DNA of 34,737 nt from JACRLW01 sp050181465 (lineage in GTDB: Bacteria > Planctomycetota > UBA1135 > UBA2386): the NCBI GenBank assembly GCA_050181465.1, contig JBFXDD010000044.1, positions 1 to 34,737 of the forward strand, written 5' to 3'. This document shows positions 22,831 through 32,306 of the stretch, in pieces. A program made the translations under genes and the position numbers. How positions within the stretch are numbered: the stretch's first letter is position 1; each line of letters begins with the position of its first letter. Below the pieces are notes generated by a model. It was not told where the DNA came from and searched no databases. It saw only the letters and a program-made list of their open reading frames with translations.

Positions 22831-23595
22831 TCAGCCGGCGCGAACCGCTTCGTCTTTCAGTCGCGCACAGTCGAGCAGGAGTTGCATGGTGTTCATGCAG
22901 ACGCGCTGCTCGAGATCGCTGACCTTGCCGTCGATGAAGGCGAACTGGGCGTTCTCCACTTCGAAGATCCGCCGGAACAGCTCGCGCACCTGTGCTGCCA
23001 ACGCATCGCGTAGGTCCTCCTCGGAGATCAGACTCTCGCGGGTGAGCGCCTGACCGAGCGGGCCGTCGATCGCAGTGTGGGTACGCAGAAACGCCTCGAG
23101 CCGCTCCGCACTGATGCGATTGCGCGCGACGAGGATCGTCCCGATCCGCTGATCCGGACGCGGTCGATTGCTGACGAGGTGCACGACGGCGCCACGCAGC
23201 AACTCGAGCGTGAAGCTCTCATCGCCGGCGCGGATCGTCAGAGTTCCCGTCTTCCGCTGCGAGCTGAGGATCCCCAACAGATCGGGGATGCGCAGCGACT
23301 TGGTCGAACCCTTCAATCCGCAGGGCGGCTCGCTGTCCTTGGGTGCCGTGGTGGTTGGTCGCCGCTGGATCCCCGCCTCCGCCGCGAGCTTGCCGAGTGT
23401 GGCCTGTGACTTCTCGAGCTGCCATCCCAGCTCGCCGAAAACCCCGATGAGCTCAGGAATCGGAAGGGCATCGCCACTCGCGAGCAACAGCCGCTTGATC
23501 TGCGCAACCACAGCCTCGACCTGCGTCGCGCGACGTTCGAGTTCGTGGACGTGAGAGAAGACCGCGACCTTCTTGTCGATGGCTGGAGTGGACAT
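22831..23595 (-). CDS. DUF4388 (PATAN-type) domain protein with N-terminal coiled coil
   Basis: A 254-residue cytosolic protein. The first 75 residues (HVHELERRATQVEAVVAQIK, LGWQLEKSQATLGKLAAEAG) are helical and coiled-coil-like. Residues about 95-220 match DUF4388: LRIPDLLGILSSQRKTGTLT, GDESFTLELLRGAVVHLVSN, IGTILVARNRIS and the helical QVRELFRRIFEVENAQFAFI. DUF4388 proteins are found beside two-component and cyclic-di-GMP or gliding signalling proteins in myxobacteria and planctomycetes; their biochemical role is poorly defined. No partner gene is adjacent here. Confidence 0.8.
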   Translation of the reverse strand: MSTPAIDKKVAVFSHVHELERRATQVEAVVAQIKRLLLASGDALPIPELIGVFGELGWQLEKSQATLGKLAAEAGIQRRPTTTAPKDSEPPCGLKGSTKSLRIPDLLGILSSQRKTGTLTIRAGDESFTLELLRGAVVHLVSNRPRPDQRIGTILVARNRISAERLEAFLRTHTAIDGPLGQALTRESLISEEDLRDALAAQVRELFRRIFEVENAQFAFIDGKVSDLEQRVCMNTMQLLLDCARLKDEAVRAG

Positions 23596-23806
23596 GTGGA
23601 CACTCTCTGCGAGTGTTCAGGCTTGGATCGAGCGACACACCGGCATTGGATCGGCGTCTCGGATCCGCTCTTCGGCAGGAGCGACGGTCTCATGAAGCGC
23701 ATCGGCGAGACCTATGCACCGAGACGGTGTCCGATCCGGTCCCGCCGGTAGCGTCGCCGTCACGCCGCGGCGAGGTGTCCACGAATCGGACTTTCGGACC
23801 CTCGAC

Positions 23807-25009
23807 TCAGTCGCGGATCCCGCCCGCCGCGATGGGCCGCGGACCTCCACCCGCGCGCAGCACGCGAAATCCCGGCTCGACTCCGAATCGGTCCTTGAAG
23901 ACCCGGCCCACCGGGTCCGTCACCGCGTCCGCAGTCCCAGGTCGGATCAACGCGATCGCACAACCGCCGAATCCCGCACCGGTCAGTCGCGCGCCGAACA
24001 CCTCGGGACATTCTCTGGCCGCATCCGTGATCACGTCGAGCTCGTCGCAGGAGACCTCATAGTCCAACGCCGCGGACCGGTGGCTCTGGTCCAACGCCGC
24101 GCCGAGCGCCGCTGCGTCGCCGTTCGTGAGCGCGGCGACTGCTGCCCCGACACGTTGCATCTCGCTGACCACATGGCGCACGCGCTTCTGCAGCACCGGT
24201 TCGAGTGCATGCCGTGCTCGCTCGAAGTCCGCGACGGTGTAGAGCGCGAGATGATCTCGCCAGCCGACTTCGCCACGCAGGACCTTCAGCGCTGCGAGAC
24301 ACTGCTGCACACGCTCGTTGAAGGCGACGCTCGCGAGCGTGCGCGGCTTCTTGGTATCCATGACCAGGATCTGGAAACCACCGCCATGGATCGCGACGTG
24401 CTCATGGCTCGCATCGGCACAGTGAAGGAGCAGGGCATGGCCCTCACGCCCGAGAGCGGAGGCGAACTGGTCCATGATCCCACACTGGACCCCCACGAAG
24501 CGCGTCTCGGCAGCGTGACAGACCAGCGCAAGCTCTCGCGGCGACAGCCCGAGTTCGAACAGGTCGTTCAGAGCGAAGGCGGTCGCGACTTCGATCGCCG
24601 CCGACGACGACATCCCTGACGCCATCGGCAAGTTGCCCGCGAACACTGCATCGAAACCGCGATCGCCGAGCCTTTCCCCGAGCATGTGGGAGACGCCGAG
24701 CGGATAGGCCGCCCAGGCCTGCGCGGGTTCCTTGGCCGAGCCCAAGGACGAGAGATCCAAGTCGACTCGCTCCGGCTGGTCCAGGCTGGACAGACGCACC
24801 CGGCGATCCGTGCGCGGCCGGATGGCGATGCAGACCCCGAGCTCCACGGTCACCGGAAGGACATCGCCCCCACTGTAGTCGAGATGTGCGCCGACCAGAT
24901 TCACGCGGCCCGGTGCGAACCAAACCACGGGGCGAGGATCGCCGTGAAGCTGAGAGAAAGCGGCTCGCACCCGCTCGGCGAGGGTCTCGGTCGCTGGGGA
25001 ATCGTTCAT
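23807..25009 (-). CDS. galK: Galactokinase-like GHMP kinase
   Basis: A 400-residue protein with all GHMP-kinase motifs. Motif 1 is APGRVNLVGAHLDYSGG (32-48). The Gly/Ser-rich ATP loop is ASGMSSSAAIE (130-140). The catalytic Asp is Asp180 in VGVQCGIMDQFASALG. Motif 3 is LTGAGFGGCAIALI. Galactokinases phosphorylate galactose at O1 in the Leloir pathway. In typical galactokinases motif 1 reads G-E-H-T-D-Y; here it reads G-A-H-L-D-Y, so the Glu that contacts the sugar (Glu43 in human GALK1) is Ala41. His42 and Asp44 are kept. That may shift sugar preference, so the exact substrate is uncertain. No other gal gene is adjacent. Confidence 0.85.
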   Translation of the reverse strand: MNDSPATETLAERVRAAFSQLHGDPRPVVWFAPGRVNLVGAHLDYSGGDVLPVTVELGVCIAIRPRTDRRVRLSSLDQPERVDLDLSSLGSAKEPAQAWAAYPLGVSHMLGERLGDRGFDAVFAGNLPMASGMSSSAAIEVATAFALNDLFELGLSPRELALVCHAAETRFVGVQCGIMDQFASALGREGHALLLHCADASHEHVAIHGGGFQILVMDTKKPRTLASVAFNERVQQCLAALKVLRGEVGWRDHLALYTVADFERARHALEPVLQKRVRHVVSEMQRVGAAVAALTNGDAAALGAALDQSHRSAALDYEVSCDELDVITDAARECPEVFGARLTGAGFGGCAIALIRPGTADAVTDPVGRVFKDRFGVEPGFRVLRAGGGPRPIAAGGIRD

Positions 25010-25033
25010 CGGTGACGGTGTGAACCCACGGAT

Positions 25034-25063
25034 GCTATACCGGCGGCTCCCGCTTCGACACAA
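25034..25063 (-). promoter_or_regulatory. galK: Possible galK promoter
   Basis: On the minus strand, TTGTGT (25063-25058) and TATAGC (25039-25034) are separated by 18 bases. The -10 lies 24 bases before the galactokinase ATG. It is one of the few AT-rich spots in the 91-base gap between galK and the divergent isomerase gene. Hexamer matches are partial. Confidence 0.35.
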
Positions 25064-25100
25064 CGCAGCCGAGCCGACTCCACCCGAGCCGATTCGATCG

Positions 25101-26186
25101 ATGACCCCAACCAAGTTCGTCGCGACCGTCCTGGTCTCTTTCTCGCTCCACGCGCAACTCGTCGCGCAGGAGACTCGCGAGCCGAAGACCACCGAGTCGG
25201 TGCCAAAGCCCGCGGACGACAACTTTCTCGCGTGGCCGGCAGACGCCGATCGCGTGGTTTGCCACGTGGGCGGCAAGGACTACTCGCTGCGCGCGGTCCT
25301 GTCACACATCGCCGAACGCCACTACCCGCCGATGCTGCGACTCATGGAGACGCCCGCAGGCATCTCGTATCTGCGAAGCCCGCGGATCGCCGAATGGGTG
25401 CGGACCTTCACCGACATCAAGACGCTGGAACTCGAGGCGGCCTCGCGCGGGATCGACTATGAACAAGTGAAGGAAACGCTCGGCGAAGCCCTGCGTCGTG
25501 ACTTCCAAGTCTGGCTCAACGACTACACGAGCCGCCGCGAACGCGAAGGCGCACCGATCGAATTCACCCAAGAGCGCGTCAACCTCCTGCTCACGGACTA
25601 CCAGCGTGACGAGGGAATGCGATCCGAGGCCACGGGATGGCTCGACGTGCTGATTCCCACGATCGCGCCCGATCAGAACGGTGACGTACGGGAGTTCTAC
25701 GAGAGCCATCCCGAGTACTTCGGCGGCGTGTTGACCATCGCTCAGATCCTGGTCGAGAATCGTGACCCCCGCACGATGCAGTTGCTCGGCGAGAAGCAGC
25801 GTCAAGCCGCCTGGGCGAAGGTTGCCGACATTCAAAGCCGTCTGGTCGAGGACGGGTCGAACTTCGAAGAGGTCGCACGGCTCCTGTCCGACGATCGCCG
25901 ATCGGCGCGCAACGGCGGCCGTCTCGACGGCGTGCGTCGCATCGATCCGCGCCTGCCGGCGATCTTGTGCCGAACGGCATGGGGCCTGAAGGACGGCGAG
26001 GTCTCCGCTCCCTTCGAGTCGCAATACGGCATCCACATCGTCAAGCGGGTGTCGTATCGCCACCTCTACTACATCGTCTACAACGACAAGATCGCTGCCG
26101 AGGTCGCGGAGACCATGCGGCGCGTGCAGCAGGAAGACTTGCTGTTCCGTGCGCGAGCGAAGTTCAACGCGACGCTTCGCTACTGA
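25101..26186 (+). CDS. Exported parvulin-type peptidyl-prolyl isomerase (SurA-like)
   Basis: A 361-residue protein with a signal peptide (MTPTKFVATVLVSFSLHAQL, cleaved near VAQ). The N-terminal half is helical (IAERHYPPMLRLMETPAGIS, EWVRTFTDIKTLELEAASRG), like the chaperone part of SurA/PpiD. Residues about 205-315 form a rotamase domain: FGGVLTIAQILVENRD, SNFEEVARLLSDDRRSARNG, GRLDGVRRIDPRLPAI and LKDGEVSAPFESQYGIHIVK. Such proteins assist folding of exported proteins in the periplasm, which fits a genome region rich in secreted products. It converges on the next gene with only 4 bases between stops. Confidence 0.85.
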   Translation: MTPTKFVATVLVSFSLHAQLVAQETREPKTTESVPKPADDNFLAWPADADRVVCHVGGKDYSLRAVLSHIAERHYPPMLRLMETPAGISYLRSPRIAEWVRTFTDIKTLELEAASRGIDYEQVKETLGEALRRDFQVWLNDYTSRREREGAPIEFTQERVNLLLTDYQRDEGMRSEATGWLDVLIPTIAPDQNGDVREFYESHPEYFGGVLTIAQILVENRDPRTMQLLGEKQRQAAWAKVADIQSRLVEDGSNFEEVARLLSDDRRSARNGGRLDGVRRIDPRLPAILCRTAWGLKDGEVSAPFESQYGIHIVKRVSYRHLYYIVYNDKIAAEVAETMRRVQQEDLLFRARAKFNATLRY

Positions 26187-26190
26187 GCGG

Positions 26191-27900
26191 TCAACGCTGC
26201 CAATCGAGTCGGATGAGACGATAGACGCTGCCGAGCACGGTCACGTTTTGCGGGAAGTCGACACGGGCCGCCTCGATCTCCGTCCAACCCGTCAGCCCGT
26301 TCGGCATGCGCGTCGTGGGATTCAACTTCGCGAGCATGTCGTCGGTCAGGCAAAGCCACTGTGGACGACGTCGCTCCAAGAAGCCGATCACGTCGACGTT
26401 TCCTCCGGCATCGCGAGTTGCCAGCGCGATCTCGGCAGTGCCGAGCCCGGCGAGATCGATCAGCGGGCGGCGAGCGAACCAGCCCAGTGCGCCAAGGTCG
26501 TGACACGCGACGACGTCAGCCGGTTGTGTGAAGCGCACGACGTTCTCGGCCATTCCCACGTTCATCGCCTGCGTGTCGCGCACACCGACAGCGTGACGAA
26601 CTGCGCCAAAGCCCAACCCGATCACCAGCCACGCCCCGGTGACCACGGCACCAACGCGATAGGTCGGTCGAGTCACCCAGCCCCCCGCGATCGAAGCCAC
26701 GATCGCAGCAGCCACCGGCACCGCGATGGTCCAAAGACTCGCGGAATCGAGAGCGAGCGGTCCGGCAGGAGTCAGATGATCGAAGGCGAAGGCGGCTGCC
26801 ATGCGCGGCGCGCATACGGCGAACGCAACCGCTGCCGCACCGAGCAGCGCCAGCGATCGCGCCGGCATGCCGACCCGACGGATTCCGACGACACAGACCA
26901 GCACGAACATCGGCCAGAGTTGCACGAAGTAGCGACCCTGCTGGAAGAGCGGCGTCACGTGGCCGAGCAGTCCGCGCGCGGCGAGGAACGCGCCGATGGC
27001 CACGACCAGGAATCGCACACCCACCGACGAGCTGCGCGAGAAGGCTCCGCACAGTCCGATCGCGAGCGGCGGGAGCATGCCGACGAGCAACGCGAGTCCG
27101 CTGGCCACCTGCAAGAGCGAACTCTTGGCTCCCGACACGAGACCCGCGACGAGACCCTCGGTTCGAAGGACCTCGAGCGGCGCACCGGGCACGCGCTTGG
27201 CGTAGAACGGGAGCGGCAAGGGCACGCCGTAGATCCACTGGTGATACGCGGGGAACGTCGCAACGAGGGCGACCCCCAGCGCGATACTCGCCAGCTTGCG
27301 GCGGTGAAGTACAGCGAGGCCGAGGAACACGAAGTTCTCCGGTCGGGCCCAGCCCGCGAGCGCCAGAACCATGAGTGCCGGGACATAGCGACGCTCGCTC
27401 TGCTCGCGCCGCTCCAGATGGAGCGCGATCCCGAAACAGGCCAGTGCGGTGCCCAGGCCGTTCTCCATCCCCGACATGCTCGACCAGGCCACGCGCGCGG
27501 TCAGCGCGACGATCACTCCCGCGAGCATCGCCAGTCGGCGATCCCCACCGATCGCGCGGGCGAGCCGGATGACCGCCAGGACACAGGCGAGGAACGCGAC
27601 CACCCCGAGCACGCGTCCGCTCATCGGCGTCGCGCCGCCGACCGCGAAGGTGAGCGCGAGCAACCCGCACCAAAGCGGCGAGGTGATCGCCCCCACCGGG
27701 CCCTCGCCGCCGGGATAGGAGAAGGGATCGCCTTCGAGGAAGCTGCGCGCGAACGCGAAGTAGATCCAGCCGTCGTCGAGCGCCGGCCCGATACGACCCG
27801 CAATGAACTGTTCGACCGCGAACCATACGAGCAGAGTCACTGCTGCCGCCGCCCACGGCCACTTGCCGCAACCCCGGTCGTCGTTCGGCAGAGGACTCAC
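26191..27900 (-). CDS. Multi-pass membrane protein, GT-C glycosyltransferase-like
   Basis: A 569-residue protein with about ten hydrophobic segments. The first (WPWAAAAVTLLVWFAVEQFI) is followed by a loop with Asp42-Asp43 in ALDDGWIYFAFARSFLEGDP. That DD/DE motif after the first membrane helix, then SPLWCGLLAL, is the pattern of GT-C enzymes that use lipid-linked sugars. The C-terminus (about 460-569) is soluble and probably extracytoplasmic (GALGWFARRPLIDLAGLGTA, FLERRRPQWLCLTDDML). The GTG start overlaps the DUF1294 stop (GTGA), so the two are coupled. The sugar and acceptor are unknown, and other polytopic families cannot be excluded. Confidence 0.68.
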   Translation of the reverse strand: MSPLPNDDRGCGKWPWAAAAVTLLVWFAVEQFIAGRIGPALDDGWIYFAFARSFLEGDPFSYPGGEGPVGAITSPLWCGLLALTFAVGGATPMSGRVLGVVAFLACVLAVIRLARAIGGDRRLAMLAGVIVALTARVAWSSMSGMENGLGTALACFGIALHLERREQSERRYVPALMVLALAGWARPENFVFLGLAVLHRRKLASIALGVALVATFPAYHQWIYGVPLPLPFYAKRVPGAPLEVLRTEGLVAGLVSGAKSSLLQVASGLALLVGMLPPLAIGLCGAFSRSSSVGVRFLVVAIGAFLAARGLLGHVTPLFQQGRYFVQLWPMFVLVCVVGIRRVGMPARSLALLGAAAVAFAVCAPRMAAAFAFDHLTPAGPLALDSASLWTIAVPVAAAIVASIAGGWVTRPTYRVGAVVTGAWLVIGLGFGAVRHAVGVRDTQAMNVGMAENVVRFTQPADVVACHDLGALGWFARRPLIDLAGLGTAEIALATRDAGGNVDVIGFLERRRPQWLCLTDDMLAKLNPTTRMPNGLTGWTEIEAARVDFPQNVTVLGSVYRLIRLDWQR

Positions 27901-28181
27901 CAAGTCAGCGAACCTCGCCACCACAGCCAGCACAGCACCCAGACCGGGCTCGCGAGGGAGAGCAGGATGAGTCGGACACGGAAGCTCGTCTTGCGTGTCT
28001 TGTGGCGGAAGAACGACATCGCCAACCACGCCGCCGGGAATCCGCCGAAGAAGCCGAGACCCAAGAGCCAGGCCTCGGAGATGCGCCAGCGATCGGCGCG
28101 GGCACGGGACTTGTCGATCCCGTACACCACGAAGGTCGCGAGGTTGAGCGCAAGCAAGGACCAGAGAAGCAGCGGGAGCAC
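27897..28181 (-). CDS. DUF1294 small membrane protein
   Basis: A 94-residue protein with two or three membrane helices: MLPLLLWSLLALNLATFVVY, then GIDKSRARADRWRISEAWLL (the conserved Y-G-x-D-K-x-x-A family motif), LGFFGGFPAAWLAMSFFRHK and a last hydrophobic helix. The R-H-K-T-R-K-x-S-F segment after the second helix is also typical of DUF1294. The function of the family is not established. It is translationally coupled to the following GT-C-like gene. Confidence 0.85.
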   Translation of the reverse strand: MLPLLLWSLLALNLATFVVYGIDKSRARADRWRISEAWLLGLGFFGGFPAAWLAMSFFRHKTRKTSFRVRLILLSLASPVWVLCWLWWRGSLTW

Positions 28182-28213
28182 GGTGGAGTTCGGTTCGGGC
28201 GAAGGCTACCCGA

Positions 28214-28228
28214 CGAATCGGCGATTCG
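28214..28228. promoter_or_regulatory. Palindrome in a divergent promoter region
   Basis: CGAATCGGCGATTCG is a perfect 7-bp inverted repeat around a single G. It lies between the divergent DUF1294 and metallophosphoesterase genes, 33 bases from the DUF1294 start. It could be an operator for either gene; no regulator is nearby. Confidence 0.35.
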
Positions 28229-28342
28229 CCGCAGCGGCCTTTGGACGAGGCCGCCTTCGCGTCCGCTCGCACGATCGAAGCTTGACGGAGGATTGGCGAA
28301 GCGACGATGGAACGGCGCCGAGCGGTGCGCATCATCGCGGGC

Positions 28343-30313
28343 ATGCACCGATTCACCTTTGGCGCAGGATGCCTCGCTTGCGCGCTCGCCTGGAACGTCC
28401 CGCTCCTCGCGCAGGATGGAGCGCAGGAACGGGCCGAGTCGCGGTTCACGACCGATCGCGAGAGCCCGGTTCGTCTCGCGCTGCCCGCGGAGGACGACGC
28501 CTTCACGTTTGCAGTCTTCGGCGACCGGACCGGCGGTGTTCCCGCCGGCCTCTCGGTGCTCCGCGAGGCCGTGCGCGACGTGAACGTGATCGGGCCCGAC
28601 TTGGTGATGACCGTGGGCGACCTGGTGCAGGGCTACTGCGCGCAGGTCGAGTGGCTGCGGCAGACCGCCGAGTTCAAGGGAATCATGAGCGGGCTGCGGA
28701 TGCCGTGGTTTCCGGTGGCCGGGAACCACGACGTCTATTGGCGCGGCCCGGATCGGCCGCCGCTCGAGCACGAAGGCAACTTCGAACAGCACTTCGGTCC
28801 GTTGTGGTACGCCTTCGAACACAAGCGCTGCTGGTTCGTGATCCTGTTCTCGGATGAGACGAGTCCCGACCGCGACACCAAAGACTTCAACCTGCCGGCG
28901 AACCACGAGCTCAGCGAGCGTCAGTACGCATGGCTGGACCGCATGCTGACGAAGGCGGCCGATGCACGTCACGTCTTCTTGTTCATGCACCACCCGCGGT
29001 GGCTCGGCGGCAAGTACGGCGATCACTGGAACGCGGTGCACAATCGCCTGCTGCGGGCGAAGAACGTGACCGCGGTCTTCGCGGGACACATCCACCGGAT
29101 GACTCACGAGAATCGCGACGGCATCCGTTACTACGCGCTGGCCACCACCGGGGGACATCAGAACGGAACCGTGCCTGCCGCAGGTTGGCTGCACCACTAC
29201 GACCTCGTGACCGTTCGCGAGGACTCGCTCAACGTGGCGACGATTCCGGTCGGCGAAGTCATCGATCCCGCGCTGTTGACGGAACCGGTCGTAAACGACG
29301 CCGCGAAGGTCGCCGAACGACTGACGATCACGCCCACGTCGATTCTGCCGCTGGCCGCCGACTTGAGTGCATCGCGGGACCTCGCGTTCGAGATCCGCAA
29401 CCCAGGCGATGCCGCGATCGAGATCGAGCTCATTCCGCAGTCTTTGGATCCGCGCTGGAGCTTCGCTCCGGACCACCTCCATCTGACGCTCGGAAAAGGC
29501 GAATCCCGCGGGATGGAGATCGCGGTTCGGCGCAGAGCGGAAGGCCCCGACGGTGCCTTCGACCTGCCCCACTTCGAGATGCGCGCGGACTATCTCGCAC
29601 CCGGCGTCCGCATCCCGTTGCCGAAGAAGCTGCTGCCCATGAACGTCGACGTCGGTGCCGCTCTGGCCGCAGTGCCAGCCGCGAACCGCGCGCTCGATCT
29701 GGATGGAAAGGGCGACTGGATCGCGATCGACAACGCGATGCTCGCCCTCCCGGATGGTCCGTTCACCGTGGAACTCGAGTTCAACGCCGTGGAGTTCGGT
29801 TCCCGCGTGGGGCTGTGCAACAAGACGGAGCGCGCCGAGTTCGGCATCTTCGTGAACGAAGGCGTGCCGCACTTCAGCGTGCATCTAGACGGTCGCTACG
29901 CGAGCGTGAACGCCGGCACGACGGTCACCGCCTCGGAGTGGCATCACGTCGCCGGCGTCTTCGACGGGCAGTCGCTCAGGCTCTATGTCGATGGAATGCT
30001 GCGCGCCCAGTCGGCGGCGCGGGGTTCGCGGACCCGCAACGCCCTGCCGCTGATGCTCGGCGCCGACGTGACCAACGAAGGCAGCGGGACATCCGAGTTC
30101 CACGGCCGCATCGACAACCTGCGGATCTCGAAGGTCGCGCGTTACACGGGGGAATCGTTCGCGCCGCCGTCGGCGGCAACCGCCGACCCGGACACGGTGC
30201 TCGCGATGGATCTCGATCGGGCACTGGGCACCTTCGTGCCGATGGTTCGAGCGCACGGATCGGGAACCCAGCTCTTGCGTGCGCACGGCGATGCGCGGGT
30301 CAGTCCACGCTGA
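28343..30313 (+). CDS. Secreted metallophosphoesterase with C-terminal LamG-like domain
   Basis: A 656-residue protein starting MHRFTFGAGCLACALAWNVP with cleavage after LLAQ; an in-frame ATG 12 codons earlier would add a basic leader. The calcineurin-type phosphoesterase motifs are all present: FGDRTGG (Asp61), VGDLVQG (Asp93), GNHD (127-130), HHPRW (216-218) and GHIH (248-251). A beta-rich region (about 330-440) leads to a concanavalin/LamG-like domain (about 447-605: LDLDGKGDWIAIDNAM, FTVELEFNAVEF, EWHHVAGVFDGQSLRLYVDG, GRIDNLRISKVARYT). The enzyme probably hydrolyses an extracellular phosphoester while the LamG-like part binds glycans. Substrate unknown. Confidence 0.88.
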   Translation: MHRFTFGAGCLACALAWNVPLLAQDGAQERAESRFTTDRESPVRLALPAEDDAFTFAVFGDRTGGVPAGLSVLREAVRDVNVIGPDLVMTVGDLVQGYCAQVEWLRQTAEFKGIMSGLRMPWFPVAGNHDVYWRGPDRPPLEHEGNFEQHFGPLWYAFEHKRCWFVILFSDETSPDRDTKDFNLPANHELSERQYAWLDRMLTKAADARHVFLFMHHPRWLGGKYGDHWNAVHNRLLRAKNVTAVFAGHIHRMTHENRDGIRYYALATTGGHQNGTVPAAGWLHHYDLVTVREDSLNVATIPVGEVIDPALLTEPVVNDAAKVAERLTITPTSILPLAADLSASRDLAFEIRNPGDAAIEIELIPQSLDPRWSFAPDHLHLTLGKGESRGMEIAVRRRAEGPDGAFDLPHFEMRADYLAPGVRIPLPKKLLPMNVDVGAALAAVPAANRALDLDGKGDWIAIDNAMLALPDGPFTVELEFNAVEFGSRVGLCNKTERAEFGIFVNEGVPHFSVHLDGRYASVNAGTTVTASEWHHVAGVFDGQSLRLYVDGMLRAQSAARGSRTRNALPLMLGADVTNEGSGTSEFHGRIDNLRISKVARYTGESFAPPSAATADPDTVLAMDLDRALGTFVPMVRAHGSGTQLLRAHGDARVSPR

Positions 30314-30620
30314 CTCCGAGATGCGCGCAGGCCGCACGGATTTCTCAGGGTGAGAGCCCTTCGCGACACGGTGCTGCGTACATCGCACGAGCAGCACAGC
30401 GCGATTGGCGCTTGGCCGAAGATCTCTCGGAACCAAACGGACAGCCGTGGCCGTCGCAGCAAGTGTTCGCTGGTTCCAACCCTGGCCTCGACGGACGTGG
30501 CGGCTACACTTCTCGGCCGCCGTTTCCAGGTCGCTCTCTGCTCCGGCTGCCGAGACCGGCGTTCCGATGCGCGCTCGCCCCCGCGAGTCGCACGTCCTTC
30601 TCGTAACCAACACAGACTCC
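30314..30620. other. Intergenic region before the nidogen-like pair
   Basis: 307 bases with no credible gene. It should carry the promoter of the gene at 30621, but no good hexamer pair was identified; a TACACT near 30514 is the only AT-rich candidate. No long hairpin follows the metallophosphoesterase stop. Confidence 0.4.
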
Positions 30621-32297
30621 ATGGCACTCCCCTCCCGCAAGTCGCTGCTGGCCCTCGCTGCAGCGGTCGCCGCATTCGGCGCTTCCCTCTCCGCTCAGTG
30701 CGGACTCATCCAGCCGCTGGGCGCCAATCTGGGCCTCTCTGACGACTCCGTCTCAGGGACCCAACCACTCGGCTTCAACTTCAACTTCAACGGCGTCAAC
30801 TACGACTCCGTGATCGTGTCGTCGAACGGCTTCGTCTACCTGTTCGATACCACCGGCAGCGTCACGCCGCCGACCTCCAGCCTGTGCTGCAACGGAAACG
30901 TCGCCACCATGCTGGCGTCGCGGAGCCCGATGATCTGCCCGTTCTGGCAGGACTTGAACCCGTCGCAAGGTGGCGCGGTCCACTTCAACGCGCTGAGTGC
31001 CACGCAAGCGACGGTGACTTGGGATCAGGTGCCTGAGTTCGCCAACACCGGCAGCACGAACACGTTCCAACTCGTGCTGAACAGCAACGGCACGATGGAC
31101 TTCTACTTCTCCGGCGACTGCCAGGTGCGCACCCACACCGGCCTCACGGGCTGGTCGGAAGGCAACGGCGCGGCCGATCCGGGCGCGAGCGACTTCTCCG
31201 CGGCGCCCCTCACCACGCCGGGCTTCACGGCATACGAGCTGTTCGCTTCCACCACCTTCGACCTCGGCGACAGCGGCTTCTCCGCGCTGAGCCTCGGCCC
31301 GCAGTGGTTGATCACCGCCGCGCCCTGCGCCGGCTCGTCCACCTACGGCACCGGCTGTCCCTCGCCTGCAGACTTCTACGAGCAGTTCGGGGCCGGCGCG
31401 ATCGACCTCAGCGGCACCGCCGTCACCCTCGCCTACAACGGCATCGGCTACACGGTCACCCCCGGCGGCACCTTCAACCCCAACTTCTCCGCGAACCTCG
31501 GGCTCGGTGACGACACGCTGTCGGCCGGCAACGCCTTCGGCTTCACGATCAACGTGCCGGGTATCGGCGCAGTCTCCGCGGTCGACATCGACAGCAATGG
31601 CCGCTGCGGCTTCGGCCTGACGGGCTCCGACTTCACGGAGTCGCTCCCCGAGTTCCTCGCACAGCAGCTCTTCGCGGTGTGCTGGGATGACCTGAACCCG
31701 GGCGCCGGCGGCGGCGTCTACTTCGATGCCTTCCCCGGCATGGCGATGATCACCTGGGACCAGGTGCCGCAGTTCAACAACACGGACTCCAACACCTTGC
31801 AGATCCAGTTCTACGCCAACGGCAACGTGGTGTTGGTGTGGCAGCAGGTGGGCATGGATTGCATCGTCGGCCTGTCCACCGCCAGCGGCCTCGCCACTGC
31901 GGTTGACATCAGCGCCGGCTTCTCGATCGGCACCGGCGGCACGCCGACGACCCTGGCGGCGCAATCCGGTTCTCGCCCGGTTCTCGGCGGCACCTTCACG
32001 ATGGAAGCCGGCAACCTGCCGGGTTCGACGATCCTCGGTGTGATGAACATCGGCGCGATCAACCCGAACCTCGCTCTCGACCTGGTCGGCATGCCCGGCT
32101 GCGTCCTGCTGTCCGACATCCTGGTCAACCTGCCGGTGACCCTGAGCCTGCCGACGGGCACCTCGAGCCTGTCGATCCCGAACATCCCGACGCTCGCCGG
32201 CGGCACGCTGAACGCGCAGGTCGTCGCGGTCAGCCCCGGCGTGAACCTCGCGGGCTTGGTCGTGACCAACGGCTTGCAGATGCGCCTCGGCAACTGA
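30621..32297 (+). CDS. Secreted protein with two nidogen-like units (paralogue 1)
   Basis: A 558-residue protein with a signal peptide (MALPSRKSLLALAAAVAAFG, cleaved near SAQC). It has two related units, about 20-245 and 285-455. Each starts with an NLGL(S/G)DD pattern and continues with a surface-protein pattern: SSNGFVYLF or DSNGRCGFG, ICPFWQDLNPSQGGAVHFNA or CWDDLNPGAGGGVYFDA, then TWDQVPEF/TWDQVPQF. This resembles the nidogen (NIDO) fold used in adhesion proteins. The last 100 residues (GSRPVLGGTFTMEAGNLPGS, PGCVLLSDI...) form a C-terminal beta module shared with the next gene and typical of planctomycete secreted proteins. No catalytic residues are visible. It is followed by a strong hairpin and by its paralogue. 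Confidence 0.82.
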   Translation: MALPSRKSLLALAAAVAAFGASLSAQCGLIQPLGANLGLSDDSVSGTQPLGFNFNFNGVNYDSVIVSSNGFVYLFDTTGSVTPPTSSLCCNGNVATMLASRSPMICPFWQDLNPSQGGAVHFNALSATQATVTWDQVPEFANTGSTNTFQLVLNSNGTMDFYFSGDCQVRTHTGLTGWSEGNGAADPGASDFSAAPLTTPGFTAYELFASTTFDLGDSGFSALSLGPQWLITAAPCAGSSTYGTGCPSPADFYEQFGAGAIDLSGTAVTLAYNGIGYTVTPGGTFNPNFSANLGLGDDTLSAGNAFGFTINVPGIGAVSAVDIDSNGRCGFGLTGSDFTESLPEFLAQQLFAVCWDDLNPGAGGGVYFDAFPGMAMITWDQVPQFNNTDSNTLQIQFYANGNVVLVWQQVGMDCIVGLSTASGLATAVDISAGFSIGTGGTPTTLAAQSGSRPVLGGTFTMEAGNLPGSTILGVMNIGAINPNLALDLVGMPGCVLLSDILVNLPVTLSLPTGTSSLSIPNIPTLAGGTLNAQVVAVSPGVNLAGLVVTNGLQMRLGN

Positions 32298-32306
32298 TCG
32301 TCGGAT

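Noticed and set aside
26149..28857. A 902-codon plus-strand frame across the GT-C-like and DUF1294 genes.
   Set aside because: It runs antisense to two genes with clear membrane or family signatures. Its product is low-complexity Arg/His/Glu-rich with no domain.
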